This document shows positions 9,376 to 20,624 of a stretch of DNA of 64,000 nt, one piece after another. The notes below the pieces were generated by a model that saw nothing but the letters and a program-made list of their open reading frames with translations, was not told the DNA's origin and did no database searches. Source of the DNA: Capsicum annuum (Eukaryota > Streptophyta > Magnoliopsida > Solanales > Solanaceae); NCBI RefSeq assembly GCF_002878395.1, contig NC_061120.1:120599325-120663324 (forward strand). The letters run 5' to 3'. Numbering within the stretch: position 1 is the first letter of the stretch; each line of letters starts with the position of its first letter. The position numbers were made by a program, and so were the translations under genes.

Positions 9376-11881
9376 TGTAATACCCAATATTTTCCTAGCC
9401 TAGATTAACCCTCAGTACATGGGTTATCCTAAATAAATTTTTTTAGAATACTCAGTAATTTTAAAATTAGAGCCTGCCATGCGTAGAAACTTTAATTAGC
9501 TTTTGAATGATGTAATATTCGCCTAAATTCGACAACAGGGTAAGAAGTTATGGTGATTTTAAGATTCAATCATTAAACATCATCATTCAGGCTAGTAGCG
9601 TATCACAGAGTTTGTCAAAATAGCAATTTTCTATTTTCAGTGTTGCTTCATGATATTGGCACAACGCGCCATAGATCCAGTTCACAATTGTCCATTTTCA
9701 GTGTATAAATGCGATTCCACCGCGTCGCGGTGCACTTCATGTTTATAAAATATGTGGAAACACGATACCACCGCATTGCACCCCCATACAATTTCTCAGT
9801 TGTAATTTTCCAGTGACACGGCGTGATAGCACCGCGTTGCACCCAGGGTCCAGATTGGGAAAATTTCACAAAAAATTAAAGTTGTGCCTATGGTTAAAAT
9901 AGTCTTTTCCTATGATTTTATTCCGCCATACCCTTTATTATTCATTTTTTCGCAAATTAAAAGGTATTTCTCTCTCAAGAAAACAAACCACCTTTCCCCA
10001 AATTCAAAGGTAGTTCTCTCTCAAGAAAACAAACCCTATATCTTAAGAATCATGGTCAATCACAAGAATCTCTCCAAGAACTCCAAGAATCTCACGAATT
10101 AATGTATTTTAGATGTTCATCTATGAATCTTTACCTTCCATGGATCCCAAGAATCCTTTTTCAAAATACAATGTTTATGATGTATGATTTCCATGTTTGA
10201 ATTAGATTGAATTCATGATTCACGATGTTGTTTGAGTTTCAATCCATCATTTAGATTTAAAGTTCCAAGAATTGATTCAAGTAAGTGTTGAATTAAATGA
10301 TATTCATGATAAACCCTTCAATTTGCAAGTTGATTATTGTATCCATGTTAACCCTAAGTATTTATGATTTAATTAACCAAGTATGCTTCCTATGTGTTTG
10401 ATAAATTATCTACGAGAATTAAATAATGTCATTATAGCATGCTAACATATATTCCCCATCTATGTACAAGTTAATCCATTACAAGTGTTTGATATAATAT
10501 CTCTGTGAAGAAATTATGCCCAAGTGAACATTGTCATGTTATTCAAGATTATGCTTTGCTTTACTTTTCATCCTATCGAGTTCTGGGGGTATTTAATACC
10601 CAAATATCTAGCTGTTACTTATAGCAAGTGTCAGTTATAAAATAGTATTAGTCATGTCATGATCAGTAGTACTCTCAGTCAGTTACAGAACTCACTAGAA
10701 TTTAGTCAATTACAGAACTTAGGAAAACTCAGTAATCTCAGTATTATTCCAGTCCAGTTCAGTATACTCAGTTTGGTGTCTTTTAGTTAGGAGTAGAAAC
10801 TAGCATCGAGCGAGTGTAGATGTGATAACCTCTCCCATCAAGAAGGCAGAGTCATTAGTAGAAGTCTCACACTACAAAACTATATAGCCAGCGTCGGATG
10901 TAAGGAGTCACCAGTCAGATTAAGGATTGGCTACCTCCCAGGTGTCACCCATCAAATCAGGCTTGGCTTCCTGTTCAGGGTCACCCATTAGATAGGCTTG
11001 ACCACAACAGTGTCTTTAACCATCGCACGGTACTGGCACCCTTCCAACTGGGGTTACAAGTTAGACCCCACTCAGTTTACTCAAGGGTATGTCGGCTAAG
11101 TGAGAAATCCCACAGTTTTAGTCACAGTCTAGTCTTCAGAATAGAATTTAGTCTAATTCTATAAAATCAAGACTATCAGATACAGTCACTTAGTTATTAA
11201 TAATTCAGATTATCAGTGATTTCAGATTATCAGTATACTCAGTTATCATATATCAGATTCAGTTCCAGTATACTTAGTTATAGTATGCACAATATGTTCA
11301 GTATTTATAGATCCTCCATGTATGCTAATACAGCTCTTGCATAACATTCATTTAATTATTGTTCATGCATATAAACCTATACATTCATCCTTACCTCATT
11401 TAGAATACCAATACATTCCTACATACTGTTTGTATACCCATTTCTTGCGCTATGATGTTTCATATCATAGGTTCAGATGCTCAGGTTCCTAGCCGCACTT
11501 AGAAAGATTTAGCTAGCAGTAGCAAATTTAGCAGTGATTCCTCATTTATCGAGGATATGCTTTTATTTTAGTACTTCAACTTAGCAGTATTTTAGAAGAT
11601 ATAGTTAGTTGGGTAATTGTCCCATCAACTCCACTTTCAGACAGTTTCAGTTAGAGGCTTTTTTAGACTAGATTTTCATACAGTATTTTAGATTCAAATA
11701 TTATTGTTCATCATCAGTATTTTAGATATTTTGAACCTTATGGAATTTTAACCTATTATTCTACAATTATTTTAGTATTATTGTTTAGTACTCACAGAAA
11801 ATATCATTCATGGGTTAGCTTGTGGTCCTTTGAGGTTGCAAGCACCATATGACGACTACGGGGTAGTCTCGAGTTGTTACA
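9376..11881 (+). repeat. Element B 5' LTR, about 2506 bp
   Basis: It begins TGTAATACCC and ends GTTGTTACA directly before the primer-binding site. It pairs with 13737-16227: shared blocks include CCCTCAGTACATGGGTTAT near the start, GCATGCTAACATATATTCCC in the middle and TTAGCTTGTGGTCCTT near the end. It contains CG-rich repeated words at 9658-9845 in an otherwise AT-rich LTR. ORFs inside it (such as 9648-9869 minus and 9884-10102 plus) are not supported. Confidence 0.85.
9658..9845 (+). repeat. CG-rich repeated words in the LTR of B
   Basis: Words of the form CGATACCACCGCGTTGCACC occur at 9711-9735, 9761-9784 and 9817-9845, with a related GGCACAACGCGCCAT at 9658. The 3' LTR carries the matching set at about 14030-14200, with several CG to TG or CA changes as expected from decay of methylated CpG. 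Element C has a diverged set at about 53520-53790. Confidence 0.65.
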
Positions 11882-11885
11882 AACT

Positions 11886-11898
11886 TGGTATTAGAGGC
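11886..11898 (+). other. Primer-binding site of B (tRNA-Met type)
   Basis: TGGTATTAGAGGC follows the 5' LTR end at 11881 by four bases. It differs at two places from TGGTATCAGAGCC, the initiator tRNA-Met complement used by many plant gypsy elements. It fixes the LTR boundary and the plus orientation. Confidence 0.75.
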
Positions 11899-12104
11899 TA
11901 AGGTTCAACAGTGTCCTAGTAAGTCTGAAAATCCACATCGTGTAGTGTCTTTTACATGGTGTGTAGTGTGCCACACTTATGGACAGGAGGCTATGAGATG
12001 TGTTACGAAAAGTATTCCTTCTTCCAGTATTCATATCATGCAAATAAGTATGATATCAAGTTAATCTCTCAGTCTAATCCGCTTCTTCCTTTTATTTACA
12101 GAAT

Positions 12105-12890
12105 ATGCCACCCAAAAGGACTAACGAAAGAAGAATCAGAAACAAGTCATCCCCTAAGCCCGTTCAAGCAGATCCCCTAGAAGAATATGTCTCTCACACA
12201 GAATTCAGAGTTACATTCACTACTCTAGCCAATTTAGTCATAGCCCAGAATGAATGGCAAACTACTGTTCCGACCAACCTAGTGGCCAATATTGCTGCAA
12301 CCAGGATTCAGGACTTCACCCGAATAAATTCTCTTTTCTTTACGGGATCTAAGTCTAAAGAGAATCCATAGGAGTTCCTTGATTCAATCTCAGAGAAGGT
12401 AGTATGAGTGTAAATGAGTATTACCTCAAGTTTACTTAGTTAGCCAGGTATGTTCCCTATATAGTAGCATACAATAGGACCAGAATGAGCAAGTTCGTAT
12501 CAGGGGTGTCAGATAGTGTGTTTAAGGAATGTAGAACAACGATGTTAATTAAAGAGATGGACATATATTACTTATGGTCTATGGTCAATAGATTGAGGAG
12601 CAAAATCTTAAGAAGAAGGAGAGAGAATAAGAGGGTTAGAATAGGTAGCTTAATTTTAGTCAGCCTAAGTCAGAGGGCGGTAACTATTTCCAGTTTTGTC
12701 CAAAGTCTTTTATTCTGATTCCGTCCTCAACTAGTGTACCAACCATCCAGGATAGCATAAGCAATGGTCGTACTAATACATTTTGTGAAGAGTGTGGTAA
12801 AAACCATAAGGAAGAGTTTAGGGATAGTAGTAATGTTTACTATGGCTATGGGAAATTAGGCCATAGTCTCAGAGAGTGTTGAGTAGCTAC
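12105..12890 (+). pseudogene. Element B gag, deleted and broken
   Basis: The ATG at 12105 opens MPPKRTNERRIRNKSSPKP, with ADPLEEYVSHTEF and a TRIQDFTRINSLFFTGS block after it, the usual N-terminus of chromovirus-type gag. After a stop at 12369 about 210 bp present in element C are missing. The text resumes with SMSVNEYYLKF and MSKFVSGVSD (12485), then MLIKEMDI. A basic region follows, then a degraded zinc knuckle near 12840-12880 (YGYGKLGHSLREC) in which the first cysteine is tyrosine. Gag forms the particle that carries the RNA. This copy cannot make a full product. Confidence 0.8.
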
Positions 12891-12959
12891 TCAGAGTGTT
12901 GGGTCAGTCTCATCAGTTACTAGTTTAGTCCAGTTACCCAAATCAGCAGGTATCATCTT

Positions 12960-13140
12960 CCAGTGACGATCAACGTCTTAATAGATTTTATGCACTTTAG
13001 TCCCAACAAGATTAGAAAAGTTCTCCTGATTTGGTCACTGATAAGTTACAAATCTTCCACTTATATGTTTATACCTTCTTAGACCTATGAGCTTCTATAT
13101 CTTCTGTAATTTCTTACATACTAGTCCATACCAAGGTTAA
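12960..13140 (+). pseudogene. Element B protease stub
   Basis: After the zinc knuckle the plus strand reads SSPDLVTDKLQIFHLYVYTF, then a stop, then ASISSVISYILVHTKVKP. This matches the start of gypsy retropepsin, where the family has a DPGAT catalytic motif; here that motif is lost to DL-stop-AS. The similarity ends at about 13140. From there to 13700 I see no pol, only 3' UTR-like sequence, so a large deletion removed RT to integrase. Confidence 0.6.
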
Positions 13141-13712
13141 ACCCTAAAAGAGTAGTAGGGTTATTAATTTAGTAAACCACAAACATAGAATGATGACTTT
13201 TAGATAAGGGGGAGATGGTAGTATAGTACATGGTAGAAGACTATGCATGCTCACAGTTCCTACTAGAAGTAGTTCCAGTTCACTCTGTAGTACGAATCAG
13301 GTTCCATAAGTTCAGAAATTCAAAACTCAAGTCATGCAGTACATAACACATGTATTTATGTTTCCAAGTATGCTCAGTTCTCATGAGTCATGTTACACTC
13401 TAAATGGTTCGTGAAGTTCAGTTTATGCCATGTGTTTCTCGGGCCTCAATAGTGTGTTGAAGTCATTCAGTCATGCCTCAGTTAGATGGTATCTCGTACT
13501 TTATCATAGTTACCATCTCATATCATCTTCATGTCAGTCATGTATTCATGAACAAATTTTAACCATGTAATCATGTATCAGATATGCATGTTTAGTATGT
13601 AAGTTTAGTCTATTAGACTAGTCACGCAATAATACTTCAATTGTACATGTATAGTTCAGTAAGTATATTCAGTTTTCCAGTACTCTCTTCGCTTAACTAG
13701 CCACATTTAAGG

Positions 13713-13725
13713 ACGAATTTTCCCA
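13713..13725 (+). other. Polypurine tract of B
   Basis: CCAAGGGGAGA follows AAGGACGAATTTTC, the usual ending of gypsy internal regions, and lies about a dozen bases before the 3' LTR start at 13737. It would prime plus-strand synthesis. Confidence 0.6.
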
Positions 13726-13736
13726 AGGGGAGATAT

Positions 13737-16227
13737 TCTACTACTCCATATTTTCTTAGCAGAGATTAACCCTCAGTACATGGGTTATCATAAATAATTT
13801 TCATGAAATACTTAGTAATTTTCATATTAGAGCCTTCCATAGCATAGAAAACTCAATTAGCTTTCCAACGATATAAAATTTGCCTTAATCCGACAACCGG
13901 ATAAGAAGTTATGGCAATTTTAACTTTTAGTCGTTAAACATTGTTGTTCAGGCAAGTAGCGCATCGCAGAGTGTGTCAAAATAGCAATTCTCTATTTACA
14001 GTGTTGCTCCATAATATTGGCACATCGCACCATAAACTCAATTCACAATTATCAATTTCCAGTGTACCAACGTGATTTCACTGCGTTACGGTGCACTTCA
14101 AGTTAAACAAAGTAGCAACACGATACCTCCGCATCGCGCATCCATGAAATTTCCCATTTTTCATTTTCCAGTAACATGACACGATAGCGCCGCATTGCAC
14201 CAGGGCTCCAGATCAAAAAAATTTCACAAAAAATTAAAGTTGCATACCAGGATAAAATAGTCTTTTTTCATAATTTTATTCCACCTAGATATGAGATTTA
14301 AGCCCTAAAAATGTGTAAAACCCTTCATTATTCACTTTTTCCCAAAATCAAATGGTAGTTCCCTCTTAAGAAAATAAACCTTAGCTCTCAAGGTTCAAGG
14401 TAAATCCTAAGAATCTCTCCAAGAAGTCCAAGAATCTCATGAATTAAGGTATGTTAAATGTTCATCCGTGGATCCTTACCTTCCATGAAGCCCAAGAATC
14501 CTTTTTCAAAATACAAGATTTATGATGTATGGTTTTCATGTTTGAATTAGATTGAATTCATGATTCATGATGTTGTTTGAGTTTTAATCCATGATTTAGA
14601 TTCAAAGTTTCAAGGATTGATTCTAGTATGTGTTGAATTACATGATATTCATGATAAACCCTTTAATTTGCAAGTTGATTGTTGTATTGAAGTTAGCCCT
14701 AAGCGTTTATGATTTAATGAACCAAGTATTCTTCCTATGTGTTTGATAAATTATCTATGAGAATGATATAATGCCATTATAGCATGCTAACATATATTCC
14801 CCATCCATGTACAAGTTAATGCATTACAAGTGTTTATAAAATGTCTCTGTGAATGAATTATGCCAGAGTGAACAATGTCATGTTATTCAAGATTATGCTT
14901 TGCTTTAATTTTTATGCAATCGAGTCCTGGGAGTATTTCATACCTAAAAATCAAGCTATTACTTATAGCCAGTGTCAGTTATAGAATAGTATCAGTCATG
15001 TTAAGATCAGTAGTACTCTCAGTTTGTTACATAACTTAGTAGAATTCAATCAGTTATAGAAATTAGGAAAACTCAGTAATCACAATATTAGTTAGGTCCA
15101 TTTCAATATGCTCAGTTCAGAGTCTGTTAGTTGGGAGTAGAAACTAGTACCGAGAGAATGTAGAGGTGATGACTTCTTCTATCAGGAAGGCAGAGTCATT
15201 AGTAGTAGTCTCATAATACAGAACTACATATCCAATGTAGGATATGAGGAGTTACCCATCAGATTAAGGATTGGCTACCTCCCCAGGTGTCACCTATCAG
15301 ATTAGGCTTGACTTCTTGTTCAAGGTCACTCATTAGATAAGCGTGACCACAACAGTGTCTTTACCCGTGGCACGATACTGGCACCCTTCTTACTGGGGTT
15401 ATAGGTTGGACCCCATTAAGTTTACTTAGGGGGTATGCCAGTTAAGTGAGAATTCCCACAGTTTTCATTTCAGTTTCAGTCTTCAGAATAGAACTTAGTT
15501 TAGTTGTACAGAATCAGGACTGTCAAATATAGTCACTCAATTATCAGTAATTCAAATTATGATTGATCTTAGATTATCAGTATATTCAGTTATCAGATAT
15601 TAGATTCAGTTCCAGTATACTTAGTTAGAATATGCATAGTATGTTTATTAGTTACAGATCCTCCATGTATGCTAATCCATCTCTTGCATATCATTAAGTA
15701 AGTTATTGTTCAAGTATATGAACCCATGTAATCAACCTTACCTCATTTAGCATATGAGTACTTTCCCACAAACTGATTATATAATCGTTTCTTGTGCTAT
15801 GATGTTTCATATCATAGGTTTGGAAGCTCAGGTTTCTGACCACGCTTAGCCAGATTCAGCCAGCAGTAGCAAATCTAGTAGTGAGTCCTCATTCTTTGAG
15901 GATATTCTTTCATTTCAGCACTTCAACTTAGAAGTATTTTAGTAGATGCAGTTAGTAGGGGGATTGTCCCATCAACTCTACTTTCAGACAGTTTTAGTTT
16001 GAGTCTTTTTCAGACTAAATTTTTAGACAGTGTTTCAGATTCAGATATTATTGTTCATTATCAATATTTTAGATGTTTTTAACCTTTTGGCATTTTATCC
16101 TATTATTCTATAATTATTTCAGTATTATTGTTCAGTGCTCACCGCAGATTCATTCATAGGTTAGCTTGTGGTCCTTCGCGGTCGCAAAAACTATGTGATT
16201 ACTAGGGGGTAGTCTTGGGTCATTACA
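13737..16227 (+). repeat. Element B 3' LTR, about 2491 bp
   Basis: The start has decayed to TCTACTACTCCATATTTTC, which aligns base for base to TGTAATACCC of the 5' copy with a handful of changes. The end GGGTCATTACA is intact and followed by the target duplication. Divergence from the 5' LTR is plain by eye along its length, so the insertion is not recent. Confidence 0.85.
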
Positions 16228-17194
16228 ATCTTTCATTCAATTTTCCATTTTGTAGAGAGAATAAGAATTTAGTTTTGAAGGTGAAATCAAATGTTTAGTT
16301 GAGTCGAAGAGAGATTTGGCTTTAAATTGAAATTAGAGTTTTGATTTATTCTTGCTTTACTTTTAAATGTATGCATTGAATGCCAACATGGATATACTTT
16401 CTTTACTTAATTAGATATATAGCTAAATTACTATCTTGGGGTTGTGTTTTATTTGGTATTTAATAATTTGTGGGCATTAATTATTAGTCCAAATAATTAG
16501 TTAAGGGTGTTAGGTTTTGTTCTTACTATATGTTTGAATTGAGAATTATGGGTAAAAGCCCCAATTTACTAGGATCATATATCATCTATGAAAGAGGGAT
16601 ATGGGTGATGAATAATTGTGAACAACACCTTGAATTAGCTTCTTTGTTAGTACAATCTTAGAAATAAGTGTGCTAGTTAAATTGACTATGTTAATAAGTA
16701 TTATATTAGAAATAAGGATTCTTAGTATGAAGTCATGGATTGTTAAAACTTGTCACGCTCATGAGGTATTTAAAAGAATCCATGAGTGAAATTTAGTTTT
16801 TTTCTTGAAATGTTAAGACTATGACACTAAATCTAACCTACCCAAAACCCTAAGCCAACACTTTGATTAACTCTTGATTACCAATAAATGAACACTACTT
16901 AGGAGTACATAACCATAAGATCTCTCTTGATTTGATAGACTTAAAAATTGTTCAACCTTATATTATTGTAATTTGGTTATTGTGTTCAACCAATTTCAAC
17001 TTTCAAAACCCCTAATTTGCTTTTAGGTTTGTTTTAGATATCACATTATGAGTTAATTCCTCTTTAACTCTCAACACATGTGGGTATCAAAATATAGTTT
17101 TCACTCTTTTAGGATTAGACACCGACTCTTGATGGGTATATATTAACAAGCATACGTCTTGCATAGAAATAAGGGTGTAAGTTGAGTATTATAA
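16228..17194 (+). repeat. Element A 5' LTR, right part
   Basis: It resumes at ATCTTTCATTCAATTTT after element B and matches 27100-28047 block by block (GAGAGATTTGG, GAACAACACCTTG, AACTTGTCACGCTCATGAGG). It ends GTTGAGTATTATAA, matching GTTGAGTGTTATCA at the end of the 3' LTR. The canonical CA end has become AA. Confidence 0.85.
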
Positions 17195-17198
17195 AAAA

Positions 17199-17216
17199 TA
17201 GCACCGTTGCTAGAGA
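17199..17216 (+). other. Primer-binding site of element A
   Basis: TAGCACCGTTGCTAGAGA differs from the Athila/Tat-type site TGGCGCCGTTGCCGGGGA at five places, and every difference is a G to A or C to T transition. It lies directly after the LTR end at 17194. This pattern fits decay of methylated cytosines. Confidence 0.7.
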
Positions 17217-17337
17217 GTGAAGCTTAGTTTTTACTATTGCATTGTTGTTAGTGCACTTGGGTTAGCCGAGGTTTTTGGTTTATATTATTTTTTTTTTTTG
17301 TGTTTCTATTGGGTGACTTAATAGCATTTGCATTACA

Positions 17338-17524
17338 ATGAGCCAACAAGGGAGAGAGAATGGCTCTTTTCATAGGCATATGAGAGATAGGGATTATCTT
17401 GATGATGTGGGGCATGCTAGTTCCATTCACATCCCACTAGTGATGAATGTTGCTTTTCTCAATCATTTACACTCAACTTTAGTTCACACTACCATGTTTC
17501 TTATAAATAAAAGAGAAATAATCA
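17338..17524 (+). pseudogene. Element A gag N-terminus, interrupted
   Basis: The ATG at 17338 opens MSQQGRENGSFHRHMRDRD, and a HASSIHIPLVMN block follows. That block aligns with TSAIRIPPTNGN in the second gag at about 19070-19100, so both are gag N-termini of the same lineage. The similarity ends near 17520, where LTR-like sequence of another element appears to begin. The downstream part of this gag is probably the copy that starts near 19770. Confidence 0.6.
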
Positions 17525-19760
17525 TGATTAGATGCACTAATATCCATATTTTACAGGCATAGAGATAATGAGATGAAAAGATGTGGATTGGAGCTTAAAA
17601 GAGGTCAAATGGAAGCAAGAAGTGTAGTTGAATCCTTAAGTAGACATCAGCCATAGTTACCACGATCACATGTCAAAAGCTGCGGTTGCAGTCAGTAAAG
17701 ATGTTCAAGAGAACACGATCGGGAAGCAAAACCACAACAACAATAGCCATGATCACAGACAACCTCACACGATTGCGGCTAAGAAGAATGTTTCCTAGGG
17801 CAGTTTTGTAATTTCCCCTAGCTAAATACTAAACCTTATATAGGCTACAACCTTTTATTCTTTGGGTATTGATTAACTCATAGACACTTTTGAATTTGAA
17901 ACAAGAACCCTAATTGGGAAAGATTGTAACTAATTTTAGAGACATAAATTCTTAGTGTTTTGTGAAGGATGGATGCTTTGGATATTCTTTATGGTATGTC
18001 TTTCTCTACTTTCTTCATTAGTAGCTAAGTAATTGAGTCTTGGCATTATTTTGAACTAATGTGTAATTGTGTGTTGGTGTTGTTGTGTTTGCATGATTTT
18101 TAGTTGTTAAGTATGGATTCCACCATTGCCTGAGTTTAGTTGTTGGAATTTATGGATGAAAACACCAAATATCTAAATGGGTTTTATAGGCGAAAATCTT
18201 AAATTCTAGAAACCCTTCATCATCCTTGAAAGAGGGATGAAGGTGAATATATGGGAACCCATAGCATTCTTAAAAGAGAGCTATAGGGGGACAAGCCAAT
18301 GGTGGACAATTAAGATTGTGGTCTACTACCTTTTACAATATTAGACATAAGTGTAAATGGATTGTAAGTCATATCATAGGCATTTTCCTAGAAATAGGGA
18401 TATATAATTAAGGTTTTGGGTGACTTTGAGTGTCACAATCATTAGGTGCTCGAAAAAGCCAATGGGTGACATCTTTGTGGTTTTGTTGAAAGACTAACCA
18501 CAAAGACCTTCGACCTAGTCTATCTCTCACTTAACAACAATTTTTCATAAACTACACCCCCACCCCTATTTTTTGTATGTATAATCCCAGGATTACCTCC
18601 AAACTAGATTTTAAATCAAAAGTGCTATATTAGTGTCTTATTTGATAAAATATTGTCATAAACTACACCCCCACCCCCATTTTAGTTTAAGTGTTGTTTG
18701 TTTGTATTTGGGTATCTTTTTAGTAATTAGAGCACCTATAGGACTTGAAATTTACATTTTATCCTTGTGGATTCAACCCTAAAGTGAGTTGCAATATTGA
18801 AAACCACCACCTTACCCCTTAAATATGGATGTAAGTTGAGCGTTATCAAAATGAAACCATTGCCGAGGAGTGGAATATAGATTTTACTTTTGTGGTGTGA
18901 TTGTTACTTAGGTATACCAGGGGTGGTGTGATTTAGTTTTTTTTTGTTTTTTTAATTGTTTGTAGGTGATCGTAGCATTTATGCAATGATGAATGACAAT
19001 GCTAGTAACATGGGGAACTTTGATGTTTTTCTCTATAATGAGGGACAACTCAATGATGCTCTCTAAACGAGTGCAATTCGTATCCCACCAACTAATGGGA
19101 ATGGAGTTTTCCTCATAACTAGTGTTATGTTACATATGTTACAAATGAAAGGGCCATATGGTGGTCAAGCATGTGAGGACCCCAATGTTCAATTAAAGAA
19201 TTTTATGCAGGTGTGTGCACCTTTCAACATTGCACACATCACTCTAAAGTCTCTTCATCTTTGCCATTTCCTATTCTCTTTTATAAGCAAGGCAGTGTTG
19301 TGGCTCCATTCACTCCCACCTAGTCCAATCACTACTTGGGAAGAGCTTACCATGGTTTTACTTGATCGATCATCCCACCATCCAAAATTCTCCAAAAATA
19401 GGATGAGGTCATAAATTTTAAGAAATTGAGCGGAGAACCATTATTTAATGCATGGGAAAGATTCAAAGGAAAATTGGCTAAATGGCCAAACTACGAGGTC
19501 TCAGAGAAGATGCTTCTCCAAATCTTGTACTGGGACCTTGATCCACTTAAAAAATAGTGGTGGATAATATGACAGGATGCACTACCATGCACCAATTCAA
19601 TTATTGGGAGAGTTGATGAAAAAAAATTGAGGTTGGCATATCTGAGCTATCAAAGTGACCTGAGCCAAAAGAAAAGGTAAATTTTATTTCATTAGTGGGA
19701 TGCTCCATCTACTTCAGATGACATTTCTATTTGGGGGTTAACCACACAAAGATGTGAATT
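17525..19760 (+). mobile_element. Truncated Athila/Tat-type element inside A's gag
   Basis: A second LTR end plus primer site occurs here: an LTR of about 1324 bp (about 17525-18848, ending GTTGAGCGTTATCA), a primer site TGAAACCATTGCCGAGGA at 18852-18869, and a gag from 18986. No matching pol of its own is needed, because the pol that follows fits element A. The simplest reading is a truncated relative inserted in A's gag. Alternatively the LTR pair could be 17525 and about 24660 (TGATAAGTTCACATAAT), which I consider weaker. Confidence 0.5.
18986..19570 (+). pseudogene. Gag of the inner Athila/Tat-type element
   Basis: The ATG at 18986 opens MMNDNASNMGNF. After one stop near 19065 the frame continues through TSAIRIPPTNGN and the capsid block: NFMQVCAPFN, KAVLWLHSLP and ITTWEELTMVLLDR (to 19414). 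A frameshift follows, then EPLFNAWERFKGKLAKWPNY and EKMLLQILYWDLDPL to about 19560. This is the conserved gag capsid of Athila/Tat elements, which assembles the particle. It is broken by at least one stop and one frameshift. Confidence 0.75.
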
Positions 19761-19769
19761 TAAATATGA

Positions 19770-20520
19770 AAAAACTTCATTGACATGTGCTCCCCTTTTG
19801 ATACTGCCCATGTATTTCAAGAGTCCATCCGATTGTGACATTTCCCATTTTTGTTGATATGAAAGGTGTTTTTATGGTTGATATCTCTACCACTCGGTCT
19901 ATTACGTCTTTTGTTGAGCTTATGTAATCCTTTTTGGATCAATATTTCACTTATTCTAGAATGATAAAACTAAGGTAGGAAATTACAAATTTTTGTCAAT
20001 TTAGTTGTGTGCCCTTGTATGAAGTGTGGAAAAGGCTCAATGATAAAATCATGGAATAATAGAACCATGAAGTTCCTGAGAAGATACTTCTCCAAATATT
20101 TTATAAGGAATTAGAGCAATTGAATAAATTAATTATTGATAACGAATCCGGAGCTCTATTGTTATGTTTTATTTTGGGGTAACATCAAATTTGTTGAATC
20201 ATATGACAAAGCTATCTAGAGGTTGGCACACAAGAGATGCCGAGGTGGTCGTAAAGGCTCTCTACACAGCTTTTATGGGTCAAGAACAAAGGAAAAAGGA
20301 TTAAGAGAGAGATGTGAATATGGACAAGCTAATAACAAATCTTTTTTCAAATCATGTTGAGGTTTCCCTCTTTACCAATCAAAGGAAAAGTGGTAATCAA
20401 GGTCAAAACAATCGAGAAAGGAACAAAAATAAAGATGTTTTAGTTCAAATATTGAGAGGTGTTGAAGGGACCGCCAAAATGGTAAGGGAAATAAGAAGTG
20501 ATTTCACTTAATTAAACAAA
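19770..20520 (+). pseudogene. Second gag copy (probably element A gag resumed)
   Basis: A second, clearly related capsid block follows the first: DMCSPFDTAHVFQESIRL, KVFLWL, SLPLG, then FLDQYFTYSRMIKLR, PLYEVWKRLNDKIME and VPEKILLQIFYKEL (to about 20150), with several stops and shifts. A Lys- and Asn-rich segment follows at 20314-20511. Two capsid copies in one interval is unusual; nested insertion explains it if this is the rest of the gag begun at 17338. Confidence 0.7.
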
Positions 20521-20624
20521 ATGGTGACATCCCATTCAATATCCATCAAGCAAGTAGTGACACAAGTGGAAACATATTGGCATAACTTAAAGCTAAACAA
20601 AGAAGGGGACAACCTAGTGATGCA

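Larger units (their letters stand above)
9376..16227 (+). mobile_element. Element B: complete gag-only LTR retrotransposon
   Basis: The element runs from TGTAATACCC (9376) to GGGTCATTACA (ends 16227) and is flanked by the target duplication ATCTT (9371-9375 and 16228-16232). It has two LTRs of about 2.5 kb, a tRNA-Met-type primer site, a broken gag and a protease stub, and a polypurine tract before the 3' LTR. RT, RNase H and integrase are absent. It inserted into the 5' LTR of element A. It is a deletion derivative that must have relied on a relative's enzymes, similar in layout to non-autonomous terminal-repeat elements that carry only gag. Confidence 0.85.
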
